Shown here piece after piece: positions 1 to 11,555 of a stretch of 64,000 nt of DNA. Every line of letters starts with the position of its first letter. Within the stretch, counting starts at the first letter, position 1. A model generated the notes under the pieces. That model did no database searches. It was not told where the DNA came from and saw only the letters and a list, made by a program, of their open reading frames with translations. The position numbers and the translations under genes are program-made. The stretch is from the NCBI RefSeq assembly GCF_958298935.1, contig NC_084936.1, forward strand, positions 8,005,501 through 8,069,500, read 5' to 3'. The DNA is from Phragmites australis. Taxonomy: Eukaryota; Streptophyta; Magnoliopsida; Poales; Poaceae.

Positions 1-31
1 TGCATATGTGGAAAGGTAAAAATTTGCTGAC

Positions 32-381
32 CTTATGTCGACGCCGTCGTGGACGTGGCCGGAGACGTTCTTGGCGACCCAGTTCTCGGCAGCCTTACCA
101 CTGCCGGCGAGGTCGGCGAGCATGTCGTTGGGGATGCCGACCATGACCTGGATCCCCGACCCCTTGAGCGCGCCCAGGATGCTGTCCTCGGCGTCGAACA
201 GCTTCACCTTGTCGAACCCGTTGTCCTGCAGCAGCCGCACCACCGTGCTCGCCGGCAGCGGGTGGCTCAGCTGCGTGCCCCAGTTCACGCCGACCGCCGA
301 CGACCGCCGCGCCATGCACGACAGCGCCACCAGCACCACCGCAAGGGCGCGCCCGGCGGCGGCGAGCACCGGCGCCGCCAT
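32..381 (-). CDS. Glucan endo-1,3-beta-glucosidase (GH17), first exon, partial
   Basis: The minus-strand ATG at 381-379 opens 116 complete codons ending in a split codon before a GT donor at 31-30, so the rest of the gene lies left of the window. Residues 1-29 form a signal peptide with a hydrophobic Ala/Val/Leu core, so the enzyme should be secreted to the apoplast or wall. The mature N-terminus begins [14 protein letters not shown], the conserved first beta-strand of GH17 enzymes, followed by [19 protein letters not shown] and [10 protein letters not shown], both family hallmarks. The exon stops where the family continues with a YVAVGNEP-type segment. GH17 enzymes hydrolyse 1,3-beta-glucans (callose, fungal wall). 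The catalytic glutamates and any C-terminal CBM43 or GPI signal are not in view. Strong GC bias is typical of a grass first exon. The plus-strand ORFs over this stretch are shadows. Confidence 0.9.
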
Positions 382-3189
382 GTATGCAGTTCTTGGATCA
401 AGAAATGATCGGAGTAGGTCGGCAAGTACGAGAATTTCGCTAATCAGAATCTCTTCTGAACAAGGAATCGACCGATCAAACAGAAATCATATGGAGGTCG
501 ATTTCGCTTCAGGGCAAGAATCGAAGTGAGGAGCGGGCAAGAAATCAGCTCGAATCGATGGCCTCCAAAAACGAAACAGAACAGAGCATGCCTTCGCAGT
601 CAAGAACTCATCAAACTAACTGAAACCAAAAGAAAATATTTTGTTTCCACACAACGAAAAAACATGTGCTCCCAATAAAAAATGACTTCAGGATCGAGCC
701 CGAATCACAGGAGGCATATGTTCTTTCTGGAGCGTTTGCATGGAGAAGGGCCAAAGAACGCAGCAAGAAGGGTCAGAGAGCAAGCCTACCGATGAATCAC
801 AGGAACAAGAGGACGACAGAGACAGGAGAGGGAGGCATTAATAGGTCACCGAGTACGGCTTTCCTTCAAGCAAGAACCCTACAAAGAGCAACCAAAAGGG
901 AGCTGGAGGAAGAAGAACAGGGTGTCTTATGCCCTGGGACGATAGGGTATGCTAGAGGAAGATCACAAGAACAAGCAATGGGCGCTTTCCATTGCAAGAG
1001 ATGGCATGCGGAGGTATTTCAAAAACGTGGAGGAGAATGGGGAGTTTAATTTGTCAGGTCTAGGCAAAAGATTGTGGTGACTAAAGGTGGTGCAGTGCAT
1101 GATGCCATGGACGGTGCTGGTGGTGTGACGAAACAGATCCTTGAAAAGAGAATTGACATGACATGGAAGTGAAAAGAAAAAGAGGTAAATCTCGCCACGT
1201 ACTACTGGATCTGGATGCCTGGTACCTTCGGCATGTTCGTGCGATTTAAGGAAATTGCTTCGTTAGGAGGATTACGAGAGAAAAATCCGCACCCATGACT
1301 AACTACATAAATATAAAATAATAGTGTAATACAGTCGCATAAATAAAAATGAGAAAGCTGCTCACCAGAAGGACGAAGGATAGCTAGGTAATCCTTTCAA
1401 ATTGTTAATTATGGAGGGATCATGAAAAAAACGTAGGAACAAGATAAACATATACGCGGTACGGGAGAAAAAAGAATTATTTGGTAGTCTTACTTATTAC
1501 ATTGCACAAACATCCAGCTTTGCTTCTTCTACCATTTGTGGATCACTGGCCTTTCTACCATCATTTTGCTGAGAATGTTTACTTCTGTAAGCTCAAGTTA
1601 ACACTCCCTAAGAGATGGAACAAAACAGAAGCTAGGGAAACATCAAGTGCACTAGTAATGTTGGGTTCAAATTAAAAGAAAATGTTGGGTTCAAATCAAC
1701 ACAAGTGAAAAATCAAAATGTATTTGAACACCCCACATGAAAATAGCTTTAGGCCCGTTTAGGTCGCTGATATCTTCCATGATATTCCCAGAGTTGAAAC
1801 GCTTAATTTCTATGAAATTCCCATGAAAGACTCCTACCTTACTGAACATGCTCTTGACTATCCGGAGAAACAGAGCTAGAGAGCATGCAGTTTTTCGTAC
1901 ATGCAAAGCAGGCTGGAGGAATATTGAGTGGGAATCTGGTTCTGGAGTGGCAAGGGAGCTCAAGTATCTTCTGCTTGGGTGTTTGGCTTTTGCAAAACCA
2001 TATACTAAACACACGCAGCAAAAGAGCAAGCAACGAAAGCTGCCCCAATCTGTCCATCAAATTCTTGCCTTGGAGAGGGGAGAGGAGTATCAAGGTGGGG
2101 GCCAGGCCAAGGGAGCAATGGAGTGGCTAGTAGCTGTCTTAAACTGGAAAAGTCTACAGTAAACTGTGTTTAAACATGTAAAAGTGAATTATGAGTAACG
2201 GCTTTCAGTACATGTATCATCATACCACACCCAATCATCATGTCACATCATGATCTGAATATGCAAGCATACATCCCTGGAAATCTAATTGAGTTACTAC
2301 AAGTGATCAAGAATCATGTACTATTTCAAACACTCGGCGTCGATCGGACGGCGATACTCGCGAGCTCCAGTATATATATGTATATAATTGAAGCAAAAGG
2401 TAGAGGATTCTCCACCATATAATCTCATTGATAATAGCAAAGCAGCGATCGAAACAAGTTACGTGATTCAAAACCAACTGCAGCAAAGCTGAAAACGAAA
2501 AGAAAAATTAAAATACAAGAGAAACATAGAGAGTAAAGGCAAATCAAGCAAATTGTGGCAATTCACCCCTTTGACCCGTTGCTCCAAAGCATAATTGATT
2601 ATCTGATCTTCAAGAAGATCTCTGGACTACTTGTTAATGGGCCATCTTAAAATCGTAGATTTCCGGCTAGACAGAGTTCATAGGCATAGGCAGCGAAACA
2701 AATCGACTTGTCCGATGCAGCGGTGCAGTCACCTTTGTATCAGCCTCTTCAATGAATTGCAGCACGACCGTGGGAAAGGATTGTCGTCTGCTAAAGATTG
2801 AGCTTGTGCCAAACCTGAGAGGCGAGATCACAATGTAAAAGAATATGTGTGCAAAGAAAAAAAAAGGGCAGTGGATTCCATGGTCGGGCTTCAATCGCAG
2901 AATGGATCACTCATCTATTTCTTGCATGTTTGATTCTCGTTTGTGTTCAGTTTATCCTAGCCATAAAATACTCTATGTTTGTTGGAAATTATAATGTTCC
3001 ATAATAGATTATATGCCGGCCATTGAAATCCCCTTAGTGATAGCAAATGATCGATAGAAATACGCAGGGGATGGATCAGTTGTGTGGTTGATCATACAAC
3101 GATTATCTTTGTGACTGATTGCAGGAGCAACCCATGTATCATGGTGAGGAGTTGTTGAAGTTCATTCTCTCTAGATCTATAGAGATGCT
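382..3189. other. Upstream region of the glucanase gene, no further gene seen
   Basis: This AT-rich stretch holds the 5' leader and promoter of the leftward glucanase gene. Several open frames of 60-130 codons occur on both strands, but none shows a recognisable domain, grass-like coding bias or splice structure. I found no clear TATA box that fixes a transcription start. Confidence 0.5.
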
Positions 3190-3440
3190 GGATCATCTCC
3201 AACAATTTACCTTTAGAGATCAGAATCTCTTTACAATGGAATTTTTGTTCTCTTTAGTACTCTAACGGTTTCCCTTCACGTTCCCGTAACGAAGGAAGGA
3301 CGGGATTCTCTCTCCTTTCCCTTCACGATCTTCCTCGAAGAGAAACTGTTGGAGATGAAAGAAATTAAAGGGAATAGAAATAGAAAAGAAATTCGGGAAG
3401 AAAACGAAATGAAAGGAATATAGTTAGAGATGGTCTTCGG
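3190..3440. mobile_element. MITE-like element with CATCTCCAACA-type terminal repeats
   Basis: The left end reads GGATCATCTCCAACAATTT and the reverse complement of the right end reads AGACCATCTCTAACTATAT, an imperfect terminal inverted repeat of about 19 bp enclosing about 250 bp of non-coding DNA. A second internal CTGTTGGAGATGA lies near 3346. No convincing target duplication is visible, so the superfamily is left open. The 40471-40795 element has similar ends. Confidence 0.45.
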
Positions 3441-3814
3441 ATTCAAATCTAAATCCTACATGTGTCTGTGTGGGCCAAAGTACAATGTTCATCGATTGCG
3501 AAGGTGAAGGTAGTAGGGAATAGAAGTGACAACCGTCCAAATTTTGTCCACTTGTCGATCCATACAGCATTTTTTGTTCATGATTCTAAAATGCATTTCG
3601 TGGAGAGTTATACCGTCTTAATTTGCTCTTGTAGCAGAGTACCAGAGCACGAGCAACAGTGAGGTATGCCATTGCGCAGATAGTTGTTGCTTAGCCACCT
3701 GAAACAAGGCCATCCGAGTTTGATAAAAGTTTACTAAGCAGTTTGAAGATGAGATATTTGGTGTGTAAATTTAAGTCTCTGACACACAATCCTCGAATCC
3801 TTGGCATTTTAGCT
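3441..3814. other. Unassigned spacer at the broken left edge of copia element H
   Basis: No gene is seen here. The RNase H-coding similarity of element H fades out near 3815, and no 3' LTR matching the right LTR (31710-33562) is recognisable to the left, so H appears truncated at this edge. Confidence 0.4.
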
Positions 3815-5781
3815 GCAGCACTAAAGGCCAAGCAATAAGACTTCATTTGTGTCATAAGAATGCTCTTTGAAACTTATCGCTTGCATCAATTGATTTTGTT
3901 GGCCACTTGATACAAGATATGAATTAGGTTGGAATGTTGACAATATAACACGGCATTCGCCCGAAGTACTCTTACAATCCATATGATATCTAGCAAAGTT
4001 CGAATTCGAATAACCCAAAGGTAGAAAACTAGCACCTTTAGGGTATCATAAGTCTATGCTAGATGTATACTTTAGATATTTAAGGATCTTTTTAACCGTG
4101 CTAAGATGCGACTCTTTAGGATTAGCCTTGAAAACAAGAGCACACACATACACTAAACATAATATCAGAGCTATGCGGTAACGTAAAGAAGTGACCCAAT
4201 TATAGAACGATAAAGCTTTTGGTCAACCGGTTTACCTGTTTCATCCATGTTGAGATGTTCATTTGTAGGCATCAAGGTCTTGATTAGCTTACTATCATCT
4301 ATCTTGAACTTTTTAAGAATGTCCTTCGCGTACTTCTTTTGATGGATGAATGTCTCTTCCTTTAATTGCTTGATTTGAAATTCAAAAAAGTAGTTAATCT
4401 CACTAATGATTGACATCTCAAACTCCGTAGACATCATGTCACCAAATTATTTGTAACATTCTTTATTAGTTGAACCAAATATTATATTATCAATATAAAT
4501 TTGACATAAGAAAAACTCATTGTTGATGATATTTATGAACAATGTAGTGGCTACCCTTCCGATCTTAAATCATTGGTTGATAAGAAAGTCACGTAGGCAT
4601 TCATACCAAACTCTTAGGACTTGCTTGAGTCCATAAAGTATCTTGTGCAACCTATAAACATGATTATGATATCTAGAATCCTCAAATCCGAGAGGTTGTT
4701 CAACATAAATAAGTTCATCAATGAAGCTATTTAAAAATACACTTTTCACATTCATTTGATAAAGTTTAATGTTATGATGTGAAGCAAATGCAAGAAGGAT
4801 ACGAATGACTTCAAACCTTACCACGGGAGCAAATATTTCGCCAAAATCTAAACCTCCAACCTGTGTAAATCCTTGTGCGATGAGTCTTGCCTTGTTATAT
4901 ACCGCCACACCATATTCATCTTGCTTGTTGCGAAAGATCCACTTAGTTTTAATCACGTTCTTATCTTGATGTCTCCTTTCAAGAATGCATACCTCATTAC
5001 GGGTGGAGTGGTTGAGTTCTTCTTTCATTGCAATCATCTAATCCAAATCCTCAAGAGCCTCTCTCTACATGTGTGGGCTTTAAAAAAGAGACAAATGAAT
5101 AATACTCACAAAATACAACATATTGAAGAGATCGTGTTTTACTCCCTTAAATGAACTTCCAATGATCAAGTCAATTGGGTGATCCTTGGAAATGTGTGTT
5201 TGCTTCACTTATGGTTCTTAAGTTGTATCTTGAGGTGGTCCAACATGTTGAGATTGAGTTTGAGCTTTCTCTTGAGAGATATGGACATCTTGTGATGGAA
5301 GTGGTTGATCATCCTTCTCATCATATTGATCAATTTGATGCGCCATAGAGGTGTGTGGAGTGGAAGTAGAAGTAGAAGGTACATCTTCATCATCATCATT
5401 TGGCTTGATATTCTTAATTGTCATCTTCTTCATCGCATCTCTTAAAGGTTCATCACCTATATCGTCATAAGAAATATCTTCTCCTTAGGGGCTATTAAAT
5501 TCATCAAACTCCACATCACATGTTTCCTCAACAAAATCGGTGATAATGTAAAATACTCGATATGCTTTGGAGTTTGATGCATAAGCAACAAGAACACCAA
5601 TATCACAACAACGCTCAAACTTTCTTAGAGGTTCCCTTTTCTTATAGATAAAGCACTTACACCCGAACATCCGAAAGTATGAGATATTGAGTTTTCTCCT
5701 AATGAGAAGCTCGTATGACGTCTTCTTCAAAAGTCGGTGGAAATATACTTGGTTGGATGTATGACACACCGTGTTGATTGC
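3815..5781 (-). pseudogene. Element H pol: integrase C-terminus, reverse transcriptase and RNase H remnants
   Basis: Reading leftward, 5781-5485 gives an integrase C-terminal segment (LLKKTSYELL, FGCKCFIYKK). 5037-4570 is the N-terminal RT domain (KTKWIFRNKQDEYG, ARLIAQGFTQ, NVKSVFLN, YGLKQ). Near 4530 the expected YVDD catalytic box reads YIDN, so the second catalytic aspartate is lost. 4437-4171 continues RT into the connection (QKKYAKDILKKF, YRSIIGSLLY), and 4018-3815 holds RNase H remnants (YPKGASF upstream, CKSTSGEC). Stops and frameshifts separate the pieces. It has no function now. The integrase part ends exactly at the C1 insertion. Confidence 0.85.
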
Positions 5782-8229
5782 TGAAGGTTCATCTAGCCCT
5801 AAATATGATTTTAGTAATTAATGACAATATCTATGGACTAACAATTATATTAAGAATTATTAATAGGTTGTTCTATAGGTGATGCATGGTGGATTGAGCA
5901 TGGATTTATTAATGAATGCCATGAAGATCAAGAGAGATACATCGAGATCAATGAGCTCTAAGTGATGCTCATATGATGAAGAAGAAGCTAGAGTGGAAGA
6001 GACCTCAAAAGTTGAGTATGGTCTCAATAAGATTGACAATAAGCATTAAGACTAAGTTACTTATGGAACTAAGTGACTAAAGGTATGATATTGTCAATAG
6101 AGTTCTATGGACTAACTCATGTGTTTTGTGCTTGAGAGTGAGTTGGAGTTAGGTTTCATAAAAAGACATTAGTTAAATTAAGATATTCAATATGCCAAGT
6201 TGGAAGAACAAGATCAAGACAAGCATAGTGGATAACTTGTATGTTTGATGCTTGTGGTTAATGCCTAAGTAGTGAACCGGATGAAGATGATGAAAAGAGA
6301 GAAGTCTTCTATGCTTGGTGCATGAGAAGCAATCAAGTAAACTTTATCAAGTTTTTGGAAGATCAAGTGAAGATCAAAATGGAAGCGAGGATGATCATCA
6401 TCATCAAGAGAAGAAGAGTTGACGACAAGCCTTGAAGACTTATGAGAAGCGTCAGAGCTTGGATGATGTGTTCGTCAAGTACAACGGGATTTCTCAAGGC
6501 AAAGGTATAACTAGAATACGTTTTATAGTTTTTCCAGTCTCAAGGAGTTTGGTGGGAGATCGGATTATAGGATTGATAGTCGTACTATTAAGAGTTCAAA
6601 CCATATGCTTAGCGCGGGATGTGTTTGTGTTGAGAGTTCAATTTTTAAGTTTGGGATACCTGAAAGGTGTTTTAGATTAACTCTTTGTTATTGTTGTTGG
6701 CCTTTGTGGCATGTGGTATGTCATGTGACATCTAGTTTAATCTCTGGTGATTAAACTCGTGGAAGTATCGGATGTGTGTTTCTGAAAGTCTGTGCGTATC
6801 AGAAGTTCTGATGTTAGGATCGGATGTTCTGATTGGGGTCGGACAGTCCGGTCTCTTAGAACTTGGTATTCTTGGGTTGCTGAGTGATAGGTATCAAAAG
6901 TTTCAATGTGTGGATCGGATGTTCCGACATGAGTCGGATAGTCTGGTTTGTTGAGAACTTGATGTTGCTGTGTGGGAGTTAATCGGAAGTTCCGATGTGG
7001 TGATCGAAAGTTTCGATTGTGATTGGACTGGTCTTGTGCAAGGTTGGGGTTCTCGGTTAGGAATTTGTTTTTAATTGGAAGTTCTGATGTCTGGGTCATA
7101 AGTTCCGATGTGTAGCTTTTGCCAGATCTAGTCTGTGAAGTTCAAATATGTTGTTTTGAACTAATCGGAAGTTCTGACGTGGAGATTGAAACATCTGATG
7201 TGTGCTAAAAAAAGGCTGTAACGACTAGGATTCTAGGAATCAAAAGTTCCGATCTGGGGATCAAAACTTTCGATTAGTAGAGAATCTGTCAAACAGCTAG
7301 TTTTTTAGAGTGGGGTATAAAGACCCCTTAGCCTTATTTCATGGGGCTGGTTGCTTGGTTAGCTTTGTGCTGCTTGTGTGAGGTGTTTGAACTTGGTGGT
7401 CCACCTTTGAGTGCTCCCCTTTCCCTCTCTATCAAGATTTGGTGAGAATCAAGTCTTTATGGTTTAGTGAGGATAGTGAGGTGTGTGCAGCTTAAATTGC
7501 CCGTACGTGTCGCATTAGTTGCGTGTGTTTGAGCACTTAGCGTTGATCATGCACAAGTTCGGGAGTTTGTTACTCTTGGAGACCATTGTCTCCTAGACGG
7601 TTTGGTGGTGGATTACCGGTGATCTCCTCAAGTGAAGATTGTGAGGAGGTCTGGAAGTGGTAGCGGAACTCACCATCTCCGGAGTGGAGGAAGGGTTGGT
7701 CATAGTGGAGACGAGGAGTGTATGTGTGCAACCTTGTGAGGAATAGGGTTAAAAAAAGACCTGGCTCAAGTGTGATCGAACTTCCTCAACGAAGACATAA
7801 GATATCAATGGATATCTAAACTTCGGTAATAAATCATTTATCAATATGTTTCCTTACTCTTATGCATTACATTGATATCCACACTTGCATGCTTATATGT
7901 ACATGCTTTGAGTTAATTTTGTGATATTCATTATAGTTGTTCTGAACATATCGTAATATCCAATCACTAGGATCAGATCATTCGATTGGTTTCAATCTGG
8001 GTTTCTTGTATACCTTATTAGAATTGAATAATCTTTGTCATCCTAGGATTGTAACCTTCACACTTATTTAGGGTGATTGTGCACTAGTTGAACCTAGCAT
8101 ATTTAATTTTTTCACTTATGAAAAATACGTTAGTTTTATTTCTGTTGTAAGTTTAGATCAACTATAAAAGGGATGAACTTTTGTAAAAACGCCTATTCAC
8201 CCTCTCTAGGCAATATCATTTTACTTTCA
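5782..8229 (+). repeat. 5' LTR of a plus-strand copia element (C1)
   Basis: The repeat starts TGAAGGTTCATCTAG at 5782, exactly where the integrase reading frame of H breaks, and ends ...ACTTTCA at 8229. It is followed by TGGTATCAGAG (8232-8242), a primer-binding site complementary to initiator tRNA-Met. A TATAAA box lies at 7316-7321. The U3 part (about 6760-7270) carries many copies of dyad motifs such as TCGGACAGTCCGGT (6839-6852). The length of 2.45 kb is long for copia but within Sirevirus range. The host 5 bp before it are ATTGC. The matching duplication at the other end has been deleted, as has the 3' LTR. Confidence 0.75.
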
Positions 8230-8283
8230 ATTGGTATCAGAGTCATGTCTCTCTTTTAGGGCTTTACCGCTTAGAGAGTAAAG

Positions 8284-8939
8284 ATGTCGACTAGTGGATT
8301 ATTACATATAGAACCACTCCTATTAGATGTCCTAAATTATTTTGAGTGGAGTACTCGCATGCTCTTAATTTTTAGGACTTTGGGTCCTCAAATAGAACAA
8401 GTTGTAGATGTGAGTATTTCTCCTCATAATGATAAATTCGTATCATTTGATGAGGAAGAGAAATGCATATATCTCAATGCTCAAGCTACTAATGCTTTAT
8501 TTAATATTTTGAGCGAAGATGTATTTGACATGATGATGCCACTTGAGGACGCTCATCTCATTTGGACAACGCTTAAACAAAGATATGATAAGCCTAAATG
8601 GGATGAAGAGGTTTCTCTTCTGGAGATGTCATTTGGAGAGAGCTCTACTTCATCACATTATGAAGAGCAGCAAATGATTTCCTCCTTTGTCTAAGAGGAT
8701 GTCACTTTGTCATCCACCTCACCAATTGACAAATCCAAGCAAGGTAATAAAATGATGAGTGTGATAAGTAAGTGTCCAATCTCTTTGGACTTTAACAACA
8801 CTTGCAATGAAATTTCTATATCTATTAGTGTTGTTAACTCTTGCATATCATCTAGTGTAAAAATACCAATTTATTATGATGATATGATTAATTGTTCTTA
8901 TTGTAATGCATATATTTCTCTTCATATTTGTGAGACTAA
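8284..8939 (+). pseudogene. Copia element C1 gag, N-terminal part, with an in-frame stop
   Basis: An ATG 55 bp after the LTR opens a frame with the pattern of plant copia Gag proteins (FEWSTRMLLIF, then ALFNILSEDVF, then HLIWTTLKQRYDKP). A TAA at 8692-8694 interrupts it, and the same frame continues to 8939 with no further stop. There the sequence changes abruptly at the Harbinger terminus. The zinc knuckle and everything downstream are missing, so it makes no complete Gag. Confidence 0.75.
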
Positions 8940-9857
8940 GGGCCTGTTTGTTTTAGCTTTGAATTCTGAAAAGTTGCTTTTAAAAGCTGAAGCTAAAATA
9001 AACAGTTAGATTGTACAATCCGCTTTTCAAAATCTGGTCCCCTTTTCTACCACAATCTACAATGTGTTTAACCAGCTTTTTTGCAGATTGTGATTTTAGA
9101 AAAAATAAAAATACCCACACAAGCATCATGCAATTACCCACCAATGCCATTATGTTCTCCGAAACGTTTTCTTTCAGCCTTCTATTCTAATCAGCTATCT
9201 CTCATCGGCTCCCCCCTCTCCCCCGATCTCCCATCGCCGATCTGCAGCCGCTGGAGCCCTCCGCCCGCTCCCTCCCCGACAGCCCTCCAGCCGGCGCTCA
9301 TCTGTCCAGCCACCCTACCCGTCCAGCCGCCGCCCGTCCTACCGCCTCCCTCCAGCCGGCGCCCACCCGTCCAGCCGCCCTGCCCATCCAGCCGGCGCAC
9401 CCGTCCAGCTACCTCCCTCCAGCAGGTGCCCTCTAGCCGGTGCCCGTCCAGCAGCGCCCATCTAGCAGCCGCTCGTCCAGCCGACCGCCCCTCCAGCCCG
9501 CCCCGGCCCCGACGCCTAGGTAATCGATCTGATCTTTCTGTTGCTTCTTTTGCCAAGCGTATCATCTATGGAGATATGTAGTTGTTTCATCTTGCAAATG
9601 TTCAATCTTTGGAAATAAAGTTCTCGTGTCCTTCTTGGCTTTGAAATCAAACGATAAAATTGTATAGACCATCAATTTCGCTCTGAATTCAGCATGTCCT
9701 TTTAATAGGCCTGGCAACAATCATCTTTCAGGTCTATAGCCTTGGAATAGTTGTTATATCATGCTTGAGCTATTTAACTGAACTTTTTTTGGCTATTGAA
9801 TTTGCATAGAGCTTTATGTGACGTTCGATTCTAGCTTACCTACTGGTATAAAAAATA

Positions 9858-10767
9858 GATGGAGGACTTTGTGCCGGATAAAGCCAATTGGGACGCTTTT
9901 CACAATAGGGTGTTTTGTGAAATTTGTGTGGAGGAAATAGATGCTGGGAATAGGCCCCTTGGAAGTATAACTGCATGAGAAATTCTTCGCTAGGACGGGA
10001 AGAAAACACACTAAACTGCAGCTCAAAAACCGATGGGATGCACCGAAGGGTTTGTACAATTTTTGGTTAACCATTAATAAAGTTACTGGACTTGGATGGG
10101 ACAATGCTAAAGGAACGGTTGTAGCAAGTGACAATTGGTGGAAAGACAATACAAAGGTAATCACTTTTTACCTCATTTGTTACTTTTAATTTTATTATAG
10201 CCAAGCTTAACATAAAATTACCTTTTTTGATTTCCAGGGACATGCAGAATGGAAGAAACTTCGGAACGGTCCCCCTAAAAATCTCTCAAAACTAGAAAGG
10301 ATGTTTGATAACAGTCATGTCAATGGTTCTTCCTCTTATGTTCCTGGTGAAGAAGTGGGAGCAAATGTCAATAATGAGGAACAATGGGTGATGTAGGTGT
10401 TGAGGAAAACAACATCAATAGGAAGGGTGCCAATATGTTGAAGCAAAGTGCTTCTATTAACAATGATAGCCCAAAGAAGTATAGAAAGAACCCTATGATT
10501 AAGATAATGAAAGACATAATTAAAAATATGCAGTCTTCTAGTGTTGTAACCAACAAGGTGTTGCAAGGTGAAATGAGGTATGAGTCAATTAAGGAAGTGA
10601 TGCATTTGACTGTCGAGTCTGGAGTAATTGAAGGAAGTGACGAACATTTTATGGCTACCAAGCTTTTTGTCAAAGCCAAAAACCGTCATATGTTTCTCAC
10701 TTTAACCACCAAAGAAGGAAGGCTGAATTGGCTAAAAAGATGGTGTGAGGAAAAGAAAAAGGAGTAG
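9858..10767 (+). pseudogene. Harbinger ORF with Myb/SANT-like DNA-binding domain, frameshifted
   Basis: In Harbinger elements this partner protein binds the element ends and helps bring the transposase to the nucleus. The frame opens at ATG 9858 (MEDFVPDKANWDAFHN). It shifts near 9975 to a second frame containing TKLQLKNRWD, LYNFWLTINKVTGLGWD and DNWWKDN, the tryptophan-spaced pattern of the Myb/SANT-like domain. An intron with GT at 10157 and AG at 10238 joins to a segment with EWKKLRNGPPKNL. After another frame change near 10384 a Lys-rich C-terminal part ends at 10767 (WLKRWCEEKKKE). At least two frameshifts make it a pseudogene. Confidence 0.7.
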
Positions 10768-10902
10768 TTGTTTAATTTGGAAGTATTACGACTATCGTTA
10801 TGTAATATTGCTAGGAACAATGGTACTATTATCGTTTTGTTATTTTGCATGGAACAATGGTGCTATTATCGTTGTGTAACCTATCTTTATATTTATTTGT
10901 AG

Positions 10903-11555
10903 ATGAGTTCAAGTGGTAATTCTGATGATGTGGCAAGTGATGATGATGATGTAATATTTGAGCTTGCTCGTAGTCAACAAGAGTGCCTTGCACAATATGG
11001 AGTATTAGCATGCATTTTTGGTACGTCCTATGGTGATACTTTCTTGAACAAATCTGAAAGGAGGGAATCTGGTGTTTCAGGTCATGTTTGGGTTATGGAA
11101 AACTTGAATGATCCAAGAGAATGTTATAATATGTTTAGGATGAGTAGGCCACTTTTTGATAGGCTACATGACTTGTTGGTGACAAATTATGGTTTGAAGT
11201 CAACTAGAGTTATGAGTTCTATTGAATGTTTAGGTGTGTTTTTATGGATTATTGGGGCTCCACAATCATTCATCCAAGTTAAAAATATCTTCAAGAGGTC
11301 AACCGAAACAATTAGTAGGAAGTTTGTGGAAGTGTTAGAGAGTATCAATCTCCTTACAGCAGAGATTATCAAACCAAGAGATTCAGAGTTCAGAACGGTG
11401 CATTCTAGACTTGAAGATTCGCGTTTTTTTGCCTCATTTCAATAACTGAATAGGCGCAATAGATGGCACATATGTACCTGTTGTTGTGCCTTCGTCTGAA
11501 CTGGTTGCACATGTGGGACGTCATGGATATTCCACTCAAAGCGTCCTCACCATAC
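10903..11555 (+). pseudogene. PIF/Harbinger transposase (DDE_Tnp_4), truncated
   Basis: The ATG at 10903 opens an acidic N-terminus followed by FRMSRPLFDRLHDLLV and GVFLWIIGAPQS, the helix-turn-helix part of Harbinger transposases. Around 11425, after a run of seven T, the frame shifts. The next frame carries IGAIDGTYVPV (about 11456-11490), which contains the first catalytic aspartate, and VGRHGYSTQSVL. Similarity ends near 11555. The second aspartate and the glutamate of the DDE triad are absent, so no active enzyme can be made. Confidence 0.8.

Larger units (their letters stand above)
8940..11555 (+). mobile_element. PIF/Harbinger DNA transposon, left two-thirds
   Basis: The element begins GGGCCTGTTTGTTTTAGC at 8940, a PIF/Harbinger-type terminus, preceded by TAA (8937-8939), which fits the 3-bp TWA target duplication of this superfamily. 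It carries the two genes expected of an autonomous member, a Myb/SANT-like protein and a DDE transposase, both in plus orientation. Between 9240 and 9510 lies a GC-rich leader with degenerate CGTCCAGCCG repeats and a possible donor at about 9522. The right end is missing: transposase coding stops near 11555, where gypsy sequence begins. Confidence 0.8.

Noticed and set aside
666..1049. 127-codon plus-strand ORF
   Set aside because: It has no domain, no coding-like composition and no splice context, and stands in the promoter region of the leftward glucanase gene.
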